Shown here piece after piece: positions 49,876-61,727 of a stretch of DNA of 64,000 bases. The DNA is taken from positions 14,265,096-14,329,095 of the forward strand of contig CM065298.1 of the NCBI GenBank assembly GCA_032871835.1, written 5' to 3'. Made by a program: the position numbers and the translations under genes. Below the pieces are notes generated by a model that searched no databases, had not been told where the DNA came from, and worked only from the letters and a program-made list of their open reading frames with translations. Every line of letters begins with the position of its first letter. Position 1 is the stretch's first letter. This DNA comes from Dipteronia dyeriana. Taxonomy: Eukaryota; Streptophyta; Magnoliopsida; Sapindales; Sapindaceae.

Positions 49876-52671
49876 TGTTAGGTTTGTGAGTTATGTTGGC
49901 ATTATTCTATATCAAAACAACATTTCCTTTGTATTGTTTAGTTGTCTAGGATTCATGATGATTCAAGCTTCAAAGAAGAAATGACAACTATTCAAGCAAG
50001 TTCAAGTCTTCAAAGGGAAAAGTGCTTCATGATTCCACAAAGGTATATTAAGACCTTTCTTTTCTCTTTCAAGGCTTAGGCACACACACACACAATTCAT
50101 ACATTTGTGTCCCTGTATCGTTGTGCACCATATAGGCACACAGATACAATTCATTCATATATGTCCCTGTATCATTGTGCACCATGTATAACATATTCAC
50201 ACACTTGAAGATGAATGCTCATGCATTGGTATGGAAATAACATGTTTTGGAAAATGCATGATTGGAGACTATCTCTATGTAATTCTAGTGTGAATTGTGT
50301 TTTTATGTGTATATGTTTGTATAACAGGGATATTGAACTTGAATTTAGTCTTAAATCATTCTTGATTGAGTTCTGGTCATTTCGGTTACTCAAACTATTG
50401 ATTTCAAGTTCTAAGTCAAAAGATACTACACTTTCAATTCATGTTGCATACATTGTCTTCGTCTTCGTATATCAAGTCAAATTATTATTTTTTGGGTTAA
50501 GTATCTTATATGTCCATGTCCGTAAGAGAGTTACAGTTAGTAATCCATAAACAGATTCGAATATCGAGTTCGGAGGCCAAATAACGGTCGAAGAACGCGA
50601 GAGGAGTGCAAGGGAGTAGCACCATGGCCAAAGGCCATCAAATGGTGCAAGCCCGAGATGGCGCGTGGCCATCTCAGCCACAACTCCTTGCTGCCCCGAG
50701 ATGCCCATGGGCCATCTCGGGGAAGCATTCTCAAAAGGGTTATTTTGGTCCTTTCATGCTCTTTCATTCCCTCTCCTTTATATATCTCTTCTCTCTCTCA
50801 TTTGAATCCAAGGAAGAATAAAATGTAGTGTAGAAAATTTCCAGGTTTTTTCTCTCAACTTTGAATCACCATATCTCTCTCATTTCTTATCCAATTTGAG
50901 TGATTCAAGTTGGAGAAGTTTCGTATTGAAGTCCTCTATCATCTCCAAGCAACCTTGAAGTCATTTGTTCAAGTTTTTCTGGTGGATTGAACCATTTTCG
51001 TAACTGTACTGGAAATTGTCAAGGTATTTGTTTATCTTTCGATTTTCTTGATTCTAATGTTCAAATACCTTGGGTCTTCTTCCTACTTGTGTGTATTTGA
51101 CTTGAACATATGTTGATGAGTGATATATCTTCAATCAAATGCTAGTTATGCTTAATTAGAAACTTGATTGTGAGTTAGGTTTCAATCAAACCTATGTTTT
51201 CACATGATTGTGAGTTGTATTGTGCTAGCATCTTATCTAGGACTATTTGTGATTTGATTGACTTTATTTTCATGATTAATAGTCTTATCATGTGCTAGAA
51301 CTCATTTGTTGAATAGATCTAGGATTAGCACATTTGATTTTATATTTAGAGTCTATTAGAGTTTGATTGACTATTTTGTGAATATATGCTCTAAATGATT
51401 GCTAGAGATTTGATTGATCATATCTTGTGTTTCTAGCATTTTTGTGTTAGTACTAAAGTCTTGAATATGTACTTCATAAACATGTTTATTTCAAACTTTA
51501 GTAACATGAATAAAATCTAGGTTTAAAGTGTGTGTTTGGAAATTTGGCATGCTCTAGATTTTTATTCATACATAAGATCTAGACAATCTTGTTTTGTGAA
51601 CTTTATTGTCTATGTCTAGATCTTCATGGAGTGTACCTAATCCATACATTTCATATGCTCATGCATCATCGTGTGTGGTGTCACTTTTGGATTATAAACA
51701 AGAAAATATACTTTGTGTGCTCATTGATTAATTCTAGTTTCCATAGAATTTGTTGATCATCTTATTCTATGTTGCGTGCTTGTTTGCGTTTTGCATTCAT
51801 GATCACTTAGATGCCTTGTGAGAAGGAAGTCTTGACAATAGGTGTGAGACCTATGTTGTTGAGCATGGAAGTCTTGGCAAGAGGTGGGAGATCTTAGATT
51901 GTCAAGCAAAGAAGTCTTGCCTAGGGTCGTGAGGATCCGAAAGGGTGAGCAAGGAAGTCTTGACTAGAGTCGGGAGGACTCGGATAGTTGAGCAAGAAGT
52001 CTCGCCTAGGGTCGTGAGGATCCGAAAGGGTGAGCGAGGAAGTCTTGACAAGAGGTGCGAGGCCTCGGATTGTTGAGCAAGAGGGCGACATCTTTATAAG
52101 TAGGATATGAGGGTAGTTTCTAGGTGAAGAGGTCACTTGAAAGATTCTACTTTTCTTATCGGCTAGTGGATTTTGTTTGCCGATGGTTGCTAACCCGTGG
52201 ATGTTTCATCTTCGGAGGTTTACCACGTTATATCTTGTGTCAACTTTTCTCTATCCCTATCTCTCTTATATTGGTAATTGTTATTTAAATAATGTGGATA
52301 TCACTTTATATGTAAGTTGAATTCCTTACACAATATTGTTTGTGTATGTTAGATAACTTTGTATCTTGTGATATTCCATTCAAGTTGTAAAGTACCACAT
52401 TGTAATACTCTACGTACAACTTATGGAATTTTGTCTACATTGAATATATTTGTTCATAAGATACATTGATTCTTGTTGTATGTTTTGTAGACTAAGAGTG
52501 GAGATTTGAGCATACATGAATATATTGTTTTCTCATAACAATCATGCTGAATGTTAATTTGTATGTTTATCAAGGTTTTGTCACTAGTCTCGAAAGATTT
52601 GTTAAAAGTGAGAGACAACCTATTCACCCCCCTCTAGGTTGTTTAGTATATCCTTATACATATTATTTTCA
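49876..52671 (+). repeat. 5' LTR of the Sirevirus-like element
   Basis: 2796 bp, TG...CA. It carries inverted 'ccatctcgg' / 'ccgagatgg' motifs at 50666-50721 and a ~44-bp minisatellite at 51815-52090. From 51728 to its end it matches 56433-57408; the first 1850 bp have no match at the 3' end of the element. Confidence 0.75.
51815..52090 (+). repeat. Minisatellite, ~44-bp unit, in the 5' LTR (also at 56520-56825)
   Basis: About six units of the form 'gaagtcttgacaagaggtg.gaggcctcggattgttgagcaa', alternating between a 'gacaagaggtg' type and a 'cctagggtcgtgaggatccg' type. The second array at 56520-56825 in the 3' LTR has the same unit order plus one extra short duplication ('gaggtgtgaggcctcagatt' twice). 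Confidence 0.85.
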
Positions 52672-52764
52672 ATTAGTATCAAAGCGGGTCACATAAAGTA
52701 GTTAGTGTGATTCGGGATCTACAAGGTTATTTACTAATCATGGATATCAACCTCTAGTCTACAA

Positions 52765-53214
52765 TTGTTTATTTTTGGTTGTCCTCTTTCGTTGGTTGTG
52801 AAAAAGGTTCTTCTTGTTTTATATTTCATTTGTCTACTAACAATTTTGTTGATAAGCTTGAAAATAAAGTTAGTGACAAAAGCAAAGACGAATAAGCTTT
52901 TTCCGGAGGATGATCGATCTAGACATGATTACTTGTCTTTGCAACTCAATGAAGAGAATTGCATGTCGAAGACCACCAACTTTTACTTGATGGCAAGAGT
53001 TCAAACTCTTAACAAGGAAAAAGATGAAGCGTTAAAAGAAGTTGAAGTGAAGAATGAAGTGATCAAATGTCTAGAAAAGAAGTTGGTTGAAAAGGCTCGT
53101 GTGTTAGATAGTTTAAAAAATGATTTTTCTAATAATTTGTTTTATTTCTTGAAGGTAATGATCAAAGGCAAGGAAGAGGAGTTGGCAATCATGAAGGCCA
53201 AAGAGTTTTGGTAA
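52765..53214 (+). pseudogene. Coiled-coil ORF inside the Sirevirus-like element, possible gag remnant
   Basis: 149 residues. After a hydrophobic N-terminus (probably not genuine protein), residues ~55-145 are highly charged and helical (TLNKEKDEALKEVEVKNEVI, LEKKLVEKARVLDSLKNDF, GKEEELAIMKAKEFW), consistent with a coiled coil. Further pieces after the stop (GNLHGDSSDLSIVDEQVESP...RNKRISKAMFSKVKCKIKEI, 53218-53360) look like a continuation in another frame. No zinc knuckle was seen. Coiled-coil Gag segments occur in Sireviruses, so a decayed gag is the likeliest reading, but I do not recognise it with certainty. Confidence 0.4.
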
Positions 53215-53399
53215 TCTTCATGGAGATTCAAGTGACTTAAGCATCGTAGATGAGCAAGTGGAGTCTCCTACAACTACAGGCAAGTTACTAAGGAACAAGA
53301 GGATTTCAAAGGCCATGTTTTCCAAGGTCAAGTGCAAAATCAAGGAAATTAAAGAGTCTTCACCATCGGTACACTTTCACCTAAATAGTAACATCTCGA

Positions 53400-56000
53400 A
53401 ATTTATTTCGGTTTGCTAATTTTGCTATATTGCCGTGAGTATATTAGATGGTGCAAACTAGGGATTATGATGCATGCTAATGGGATGTGAAAATCTTCTA
53501 TGAATGTTTCTTGCATGATAAAACTTTGAATCTTGTGTGTGATAATGATAATCTTGTGAAGAAAATAATAGAGAAGATTTTGGTGAAAATGAGTATTTCA
53601 CATGATCATTTGTATAGTCTTGATGATATCTTTGTTGATGGCAATAATGATGTGTTTTACATGAGTAATATCTTTATAGAGAAGATAGTTGATGAATTAT
53701 CTTTTAGATATATTTTGCCATGAGAAATGATCATGATTTTTGTGTCAAATTTCACCCAAGAACAAATGGTTCAAGGGTGAGTGCTTTTACATCTAGTGTA
53801 AGTAGCACATGTGAGTTAGCTTTAAGGCTAAGTGTCAAGTGTGTTGAGAATTCTAGCTAGCTAGCTTGGAATACTCCACGTCTAGACACAGACTTAACTA
53901 TCTCACTTAACTTTGTTTTGATAGTCAAAATCCATTGATTAACTTTTGAGAAGTTACTCTTATTAAATATATTCGGTGATTATCTTGTTAAGACTTTTGG
54001 AGAAAGTCATTTATACTCTTGCATTGCATCATATATCATGTCATATTAGAGAACTAGTATAACATTCATATGGTCCTTGTTGACATTTGCTCTCTAAAGA
54101 TCTTTTAGTGATGTGTTCACAAGGATCTTACCCATGATGCTTGAAATGATTGCTTGAATGATGAGTGGCATACTTTTTAAAAATATGAGCTTCATATTCT
54201 TTGAAAGCTACTCATTAGAGAAGTAATGATATTTAATAAGTCTTTACTTATTGCTCTTAGATCATGTGCTTATGAGCCATAAAAACTTGATTTTCAAAAA
54301 TTGCACTTTGCTTCTCTTAGATGTTTAAGTTTGAGTAGTTGAGTTTGAAAATTTGTAGATTATGGATGCTTCTAAAAGTTTATTGCTTAGTACATGATAG
54401 ATGACCTATGGTTAGTATCTATTTTGCTCGGCAACTACATAGAACTCAACGAGCACCTTCATGGAAAGGGCTACACATATTGGTTGTGAAGCCGCCCAAT
54501 GTAGGAAAGGTCTACACCATTGTGATGAGTGAAAGCCATCATGAAGTGTATATGTTTTTGTAAGAAAAATCAAAGAAGTGTTGAAAAAGAATCATTTAAA
54601 AAAAAAATCTTTGATTCAAAGCCTAAAAAGAAATGGAGGAAGGCTTAAAATGGAGTATAGTTGAAAATTGTGATTGCTCGGGTTGAAAACAGAAATAGGA
54701 TGACGAGCCACATGCACACATACGCTCATATGTTGAAATCTATTCTCTTTAAAGCAAAAATCCGGATGATAATCGGTTTGACCTTGATTGGAAAAGCTTT
54801 AGATGGATATGTGTTGAAGTGGTTTGCATGTTGATATCACAATCACTCCTTTTATATATGCTTGAAGCAAAATCCACACACACATTTTTGCTTATAGAGT
54901 ATTTTGATATTCTAAGCAATTTTTAGAAGAATTATGAGAGAGATTGAAAATCTTGGTGTATCTCTCATAGTTTGTGGAACTTATTTTGTTGGATTTCTTT
55001 AAAATTGCTTGAATGTGTGATTGTGTGGATTTATTGTGAACATTATTCTATCTTGATCTTAGATAGAGCACTTATCAAGGGGGAGCATCAAATGCTAGAC
55101 TTTGTTCTCTTTTATGATATGTTCACATGTTTCAAATTGATATTTGTTGGCATATTCATTGGTTGATATAATGAATCTTGTAGATGCTATTTCATGTTTC
55201 TTGATTTGCATGATGATTCTTTGTATAACTTATTCCTTTGTATGTGTGATCACAAATAATGCATGAAACATTTTTGTAATAATTGTATGATTGTATTTGC
55301 AGTCAACTTCTCTTTATTTGGGGTTGTATAGTAGTTGAGATTGCAATCAATTCTCTCATTCTTGAAATTGAAATGAGAATAGTTGCAATAAATTCTTCTT
55401 TGTTTTGGAGTCGATAGTAATTGTAATTATAATTAATTCTATTGATTGTAGTTACAATGAATTCCTCTTTGTTTGGGGTCAATAGTAATTGTAGTTGTAG
55501 TTGTAATCAATCTAATTGGTTATAGTTGTAGAAAATTCCTCCTTGCATTGGGTGATAGTAATTGTAGTTTTAATCAATTTAATTGATTGTAATTGCAGAA
55601 AATTCCTCTTTACTTTGAATGATAGCAGTTGTGGTTGTAATCAAATCTTTTCTTGTTTGAGGTTGATATGATTGCCATTGATACCAATTTCTTCATATTT
55701 GGGGTTAATATGATTGTTAATGCAATTGTTGAACTTGGTAGAAATGACCTATTTGCTTAAGAGTAAAATTTATGCATTTGTAATTCACTATACCTTGATG
55801 AGTTTGTTGTGGTATATAGATTTGAATAACCTTTGCTAGGTTAACATGGAAAAGCAAACTAGAATCAAGGGAGAAGATATGGGAGCTAGATGCTTGAAAT
55901 AAATAATTTCTTCAAGTAAGGCATCCATCTCCGAACATTATGTGAGATCATCAATTGTTTCATTATTTGATCTCAAGATATCATTTTTTGTTTCTTTGGC
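53400..56000. other. Interior of the Sirevirus-like element, no protein recognised
   Basis: About 2.6 kb with short frames only (for example 53487-53723, KIIEKILVKMSISHDHLYSL). From 55310 to 55700 there is a repetitive stretch in which 'attgtagttgtaatcaattt' and 'attcctctttgtttggggt' recur several times. No RT or integrase motif on either strand. Confidence 0.5.
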
Positions 56001-56011
56001 ATAATTTTATG

Positions 56012-56222
56012 TCAAAAGGGGGGAGAAATATGATATTGTTTTAGCATATCTTCTTTGATTATTTGTCAAGTATTGAACTTCTTATGGCATGTAATATTGT
56101 GATTTCATTTGGTTAAGAATATCTTTGAGATAACATGTATTAAGGGGGAGATACATGATTCATTTTGGACATAAGAATATCTTTGAGATAGCATGTATTA
56201 AGGGGGAGATACATGATTCATT
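56012..56222 (+). repeat. Multiple polypurine tracts with a 55-bp tandem duplication
   Basis: Three purine tracts: 'aaaaggggggagaaa' (from 56014), 'aagggggaga' (from 56142) and 'aagggggaga' (from 56200). The last two lie in tandem copies of 'aagaatatctttgagata.catgtatt...atacatgattcattttgg'. Repeated polypurine tracts upstream of the 3' LTR are a known Sirevirus trait; they prime plus-strand DNA synthesis. Confidence 0.75.
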
Positions 56223-56432
56223 TTGGATTTAAATGTTTCATTCTTGCCATAATTGTATATTGCCATATGTGTCTTTCTCTTGGATATGCTTTGTGCTTTA
56301 AGTTGATTTTAGGTGGCTACAAGAGAAGATCAAGAAGAAGTTCAAGACTTGTTGAAGATTAGTCTTAAGGAATTAACTCATTGTAATGTGAGAGAGTGAT
56401 TTCGTGACCAATCTTCATTTTGTATGTTTTAG

Positions 56433-57408
56433 TATTAATTCTAGTTTCCATAGAATTTGTTGATCATCTTATTCTATGTTGCGTGCTTGTTTGCGTTTTG
56501 CATTCATGATCACTTAGATGCCTTGTGAGAAGGAAGTCTTGACAATAGGTGTGAGACCTATGCTGTTGAGCATGGAAGTCTTGGCAAGAGGTGGGAGACC
56601 TCGAATTGTCAAGCAAAGAAGTCTTGCCTAGGGTCGTGAGGATGCGAAAGGGTGAGCGAGGAAGTCTCGACTAGAGTCGGGAGGACTCAGATAGTTGAGC
56701 AAGAAGTCTTGCCTAGGGTCATGAGGATCTGGAAGGGTGAGCGAGGAAGTCTTGACAAGAGGTGTGAGGCCTCAGATTGTTGAGCAAGAGGTGTGAGGCC
56801 TCAGATTGTTGAGCAAGAGGGCGACATCTTCATGAGTAGGATAAGAGGGTAGTTTCTAGGTGAAGGGGTCACTTGAAAGATTGTACTTTTCTTATCTACT
56901 AGTGGATTTTGTTTGCCGGTGGTTGCTAACCCGTGGATGTTTCCTCTTCGGAGGTTTACCACGTTATATCTTGTGTCAACTTTTCTCCATCCCTATCTCT
57001 CTTATATTGATAATTGTTACTTAAATAATGTGGATAGAACTTTATATGTAAGTTGACTTCCTTACACAATATTGTTTGTGTATGTTAGATAACTTTGTAT
57101 CTTGTGATATTCCATTCAAGTTGTAAAGTACCACATTGTAATACTCTAAGTACAACTTATGGAATTTTGTCTACATTGAATATATTTGTTCATAAGATAC
57201 ATTGATTCTTGTTGTATGTTTAGTAGACTAAGAGTGGAGATTTGAGCATACATGAATATATTGTTTTCTCATAACAATCATGTTGAATGTTAATTTGTAT
57301 GTTTATCAAGTTTTTGTCACTAGTCTCGAAAGATTTGTTAAAAGTGAGAGACAACTTATTCACCCCCCCTCTAAGCTGTTTAGTATAACCTTGTACATAT
57401 TATTTTCA
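56433..57408 (+). repeat. 3' LTR (terminal part only) of the Sirevirus-like element
   Basis: Matches 51728-52671 from 'attaattctagtttccatag' to the 3' end 'tattttca', including the minisatellite and the 'ttcaccccccctctaag' stretch. The 5' ~1.85 kb expected from the other LTR is missing, although the outer end and target duplication are intact. Confidence 0.85.
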
Positions 57409-58017
57409 AGTTCAACAATGTTGAGATGTGCTATGACTTTCATCGTGTGATCTTTCACAGTCTGTCCAGGTTTCATCCTAAGATTCATGAAAGTAGTTTC
57501 TGTCTCTCTCTTAGTCGTCCTAGACTTCATAACAGATATCTCTTCTAGAGACATCATTATATCGGCAACAGTACCCATTCCTTCATGTTACTGTTGAAAC
57601 ACGTCGGAGATAGTGGCTATAATGTAACATTTAGCCATCTCATCTGAAGACTTCCACTGCTGATACTTATCTCTTTGCTCCTGAGTAGATTCATTAGTAT
57701 GAGTATGTGGTTTGGTAGTGCACAGAATGAACTTATGCTTTTCGGATTACAATAAAAGCCTAATTTTCCTTTTCCAAGTGACATAATTATCACCAATTAA
57801 AGTATTATCTTTTAGGATATTGATTAGGGATGGGGTCATGATTTCTGAATAATAACAAAAATTATATAAGTAAACAATCATAATAAAGCACTTTCTAATA
57901 TTTATCTTGAATTAAATAAAATAATACAATCGTAAAATTCAACGGTGATCAAACACTTATAAATGTCACGCATCTTTTGGGAGTTCACACCATTTACTAG
58001 TTGGACTAGGTCCCACC

Positions 58018-61000
58018 TAGTGGTGTAAAAATGGGCCGGCCGGCCCAGGAAGTTCACGGGCCGTTCTGGGAACGGCCCGTGAAGGAAGAGTGCCAGGCGC
58101 GTGCCGGGCCGCTAGGAGGAGGCCCGGCAGGCCGGCCCGCCTGGCACGCCAATCCTGCTTGCCAGGCTTGTCGGACCGGCCCGACGGACCGATCAGCCGA
58201 TCTGTTCGGCCTAATTTTTTTTTTTTTTTTTTCAAAAAACCTCCAACGGCTGGAAATCAATTCCAGCCGTTGGCTGACGTCAACAATCTTTTAAATTACA
58301 TTTTGACCCACAAATCAAATTTTTCTATAAATACTTCCAACCATTTCATTTTCCATTAACTCTCTCTATCATTCTCTCATTCTCTCATTCTCTCAAATCT
58401 CAATCTCTAATATATTATCCAATTCTTTAAACTTTAAAGGTACAATTTTGTTAATACTTTTGGTTTAACATATTCTCATAGTAAATTTATATGTTTATGT
58501 TTAGATTTGAGTTACTTAATGAAAACATTATCTATTTAGTTAGTTAGTTTATCAATTTTTGGGCTTTAATGTTAATATTATTTGTTTAGTTTATTAAGAT
58601 TTTTAAGTTTAGTAGTAATTTTAATATTTGTTATTAATAAATTTAGAAAGTTAATTTGTATTACTGAAATTACTTTTTGTAATAAGTATATGATGAATGT
58701 TAAGTGTAGTAATTACGTTTGATATTGTTTATTTTCATAAATTAAAATTTTTCATTTGTAGATTATGATAGTAAATTTAAGAGTAGTGGTTCAAATCATC
58801 AATTTTATGTTAGTATATTATGTTAGTAAATTTATCAATTTTATTTGTAGTAGTGAACTAGTGAATTTAAAATTTTATGTTAGTAGATTATGATTTTTTT
58901 TGTTTATTTAATTTATTTTTTAAGTAAATAAATTATTGTAAGTGTCGTATTAGTTATAGTAATTATTGTTAGTAAATTAAGATTACTGTTAGTAAATATT
59001 GATTTTTAATTTGACTATTAACTACTATAGTGCTCATATTTTTATTCAGATAATGGATCCTAACCAGCAGCCTTATTTTCCCGACGGTTTGAATATGCTC
59101 AACGATGAATTTGATATTTCAGAACCGACCCATACTCAAGCGGGACCTTCTGGTTCCGGCGTTACACCAACATCACGTCCCAGAAATTAACATCAGATGT
59201 GTGGCAATGTTTCAACATAGTCCAAATGACACTCCCAAACGGGGCGTCTGGCCTCAGAGCTAAATGTAAGTTTTGCCATAAGAATTATGCTACAAGTACG
59301 GGGGGAACCGGACATTTAAGACGGCATATGCACAAATGTATGTCTGCACATGGACATGTAGATACTACAACCCAGACACAGCTTCAACGGCACCCAGACG
59401 GGTCCGTTACGTTGTGGCAGTTCGACGCCATACACGCTAGAGAGTGCTTGGCACGATACATTGCACAAACTGATCAACCGATCAGTATTGGTGAGAGTCC
59501 ATTTTATAAAGAATTAATCACATCTGCATATAACCCCCAATATGAACCTGTTTCTAGAACCACCACTAGAAATGATTTGATACGATTGTTTGAAACCGAA
59601 AGGGATGACTTAGTTGCTGAAATACAACATTTAAGTGTCTCTGTTGCATTAAATTCTGATATTTGGAATGCATGTTCCAAACAGGACTATTTATGTGTCA
59701 CGGGACACTATTTAGATTCTGATTGGAGGATAACAAAAAGAATTTTTGTTTTTCGTCCTATGGATTTTGCACATACCGCAGAAAACATTTTTAATGTCAT
59801 AATGGAAGTTTTAGAAACTTATGAAATCACGCATCGCATTCTTTCAATCACATTTGATAATGCATATGCAAATACTAGCTCTATTGTATTGTTTGTTGCA
59901 AGAAATATCCCGCAAGATGGAGGTTATTTCTTCCATCAACGGTGTGCATGCCATATTATAAATTTAGTTGTACAGGCTGGTTTAAAGCAGGTAAGCGACC
60001 AAATAGATCGCATCAAAGATGCCATTTCTTGGATTTGCAGTTCTAATCCTAGATTCAGTGAATTCAAGAGACATTGTAAATTAAACGGTCTCAAACCCCG
60101 ACGATTCCAAACTGATATGCCGGTAAGGTGGAACTCTACTTATTTAATGTTGCAAAATTGTTTGGAATATGATACAACCATTACATGTTTTTATAACATG
60201 AAATTGACCGAAACAGGACAACTTAGTCCAAAATTACTTTCCACAGACGATTGGTATGTGGCAAAGATTTTTGTTCAATTTTAAAGATTTTTTACAATGC
60301 CACTGTAACTCTTTCCGGGGTATATTATCCCACATCTTCCCAGGCAATCCATCAGATAGTGGAAATGTCTGAACTGTTAAACAGTTATAGAGAAGATGAA
60401 CATCTAGGCGCTGCAGTTGTTGTCATGGAGACAAAGTTGAAAAAATATTGGGCTAACATTCCCCTACTTTATGCCTTAAGTGCTATAATAGATCCCATGG
60501 TTAAATTATCTGGTTTAGAAGTTTTGCTTGAGTTTATTGGTATTAATTTGTCAATAGATTATTTAGAACAAATTACTGACATTCGAACCAAGTTGTTCGA
60601 GATTTTTCATATTTATGAGACCAGGTTTGGCAACATTGACATCCCCCAATCAATACGACCGGAGACAGAGCCGAAGCAAACAAGTTGGAGCCTTCTGAAA
60701 CGAAGAAAAAAAGACAAATCAACAAGTACTTCTTCAGGGCAAAGATCTGGCCCATCTTCTTGTACCGAACTTATTAGGTACCTTGAAGCACAGTTCGATG
60801 CTGTTGAAGACAAGGAAGAGTTTGATTTGTTGTTATCGTGGAAGACCTATACGTACAGGTATTCAGTTCTGTCACACTTAGCACGTGACGTACTGGTTAT
60901 TCCAGTGTCAACGGTGTCTTCAGAACAAGCTTTTAGCACCAGTGGACGCATAATTGAACCAAGAAGAAGCTGTTTGTCTCCAGAGATGGTGGAGGTATTA

Positions 61001-61719
61001 ACATGCCTTCGAGATTGGGAGCATGCTAAAAAAAGGTTACAAAATCTAACTGTAGATAAATAACTTAATCTAAATTTCGACAATCTATATATTGATGACC
61101 CTTCAGGTAGTGGCCAGGGCCAGAACTAGGTTATACTTTTACATATGTATTTATTATTTACTTGTAAGTTGTAAAACGGTTGCACTCTTTTTTCCTTACC
61201 AAGTTTTTATCCCACTGGGTTTTTCTTGGTAAGGTTTTTAATGAGGCAATCATGTAGATATGTATTACTGAATTCCATAAGTGAAAAATAAATAAATAAT
61301 TAAAAAATTGTTCGTTCTCTTTATTCATTTCAAATCCTAGTAATTGTTCGTTCTCTTCATTCATTTTAAATTCTAAACCCTTAACCATAAAATATAAATC
61401 CTAAACCCTATACCATAAATCCAAAAAAACGTAATTTGGAAAAAAAATTGGACCAAAAAACTAACCCGCCGGACCAGGCCAGTTAGGCCAGGCCCGTCCG
61501 GCCCGCCAGAGGGGCCCGGCGGGCAGGCCTGGCACGGCAAGCAGGCACGGCCCGCCTGAGGAAGGCCGGTGTGCCGTGCCTGGCCTGCTTCTCTGGAAAC
61601 AGGCTGGGCAGGGCCGGCCCGTGACACCTTCGAGTGCCAGGCCTAGCCAGGCCTGTTTCCAGAAATGGACTGGCCAGGCCGTCCCTAATGGGCCGGGCCA
61701 GTCCATTTTTACACCACTA
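58018..61719 (+). mobile_element. hAT DNA transposon, 3.7 kb, perfect TIR and TSD, defective transposase
   Basis: Perfect 17-bp terminal inverted repeats TAGTGGTGTAAAAATGG / CCATTTTTACACCACTA with the perfect 8-bp target duplication GTCCCACC (58010-58017 and 61720-61727). Both subterminal regions (58030-58210 and 61460-61700) are very G/C-rich and full of 'ggcccg', 'ccggcc' and 'gccaggc' motifs in both orientations, unlike the AT-rich interior. They are probably transposase-binding arrays. The interior encodes a BED-finger hAT transposase. The element sits in the leader of the Angela-like copia. Confidence 0.96.
59053..61063 (+). pseudogene. hAT transposase (BED finger, RNase H-like core, hATC domain), two frame breaks
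   Basis: Three consecutive frames give one transposase of about 670 residues. Segment 1 (59053-59190): MDPNQQPYFPDGL..., low complexity. Segment 2 (~59190-60260): BED zinc finger (CKFCHKNYATSTGGTGHLRR, about 59265-59340), then core motifs SDIWNACSKQDYLCVTGHYL, ITFDNAYAN, HQRCACHIINLVV and RWNSTYLML. Segment 3 (~60255-61063): DFCSILKIFYNATVTLSGVY, LLYALSAIIDPMVKL and the hATC dimerisation domain (VLSHLARDVLVIPVSTVSSE, FSTSGRIIEPRRS, ILTCLRDW-like end). Single-base losses in A-runs near 59185 and 60260 break the frame. Short introns cannot be fully excluded, but no GT-AG pair fits well. Probably inactive. Confidence 0.9.
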
Positions 61720-61727
61720 GTCCCACC

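Larger units (their letters stand above)
49876..57408 (+). mobile_element. Sirevirus-like LTR element without pol, nested in the copia gag; TSD AGTTC
   Basis: 7533 bp from TGTTAGG to TTTTCA, flanked by the perfect 5-bp target duplication AGTTC (49871-49875 and 57409-57413). The 5' LTR (49876-52671) ends '...caccccc.tctaggttg...ttttca' and is followed by a primer-binding-like site 'ttagtatcaaagcg' (52673-52686). That LTR end and several spaced polypurine tracts near 56.0-56.2 kb are typical of Sireviruses (Ty1/copia). The ~3.7-kb interior has no protease, integrase, RT or RNase H, so it is non-autonomous. Only the last ~975 bp of the 3' LTR match the 5' LTR. Strand is assigned from the primer site and LTR order. 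Confidence 0.82.
49430..57839 (-). pseudogene. gag of the Angela-like copia, split by the nested Sirevirus-like element
   Basis: First part 57839-57414: starts MTPSLINILKDNTLIGDNYV (ATG at 57839), then WKRKIRLLL, stop, ..., KYQQWKSSDEMAKCYIIATI, MMSLEEI, LRMKPGQTVKDHTMKVIAHL, NIVE. Second part 49870-49430: NGVEIDSETKIDMIV, SFHQFKLDYTLN, then the zinc knuckle CFHYGENGHWKRKC. Joining across the insertion gives an uninterrupted frame at the junction. The knuckle normally reads C-x2-C; its second Cys is Tyr here (49560-49558). At least three stops are present. Gag would form the cytoplasmic particle; this one cannot. Confidence 0.88.

Noticed and set aside
51815..52090. Regularly spaced repeats considered as a CRISPR array
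   Set aside because: The whole ~44-bp unit is repeated with no unique spacers, and it is part of an LTR in a plant genome.
58031..58359. Overlapping open frames on both strands in the GC-rich end of the hAT element
   Set aside because: GC-rich repeats lack stop codons in all frames. Composition is Gly/Pro/Arg/Ala only, and the region lies upstream of the transposase start in the binding-site-like terminal region.
61373..61706. Minus-strand open frames at the right end of the hAT element
   Set aside because: Same GC-rich subterminal repeat effect; no conserved domain.
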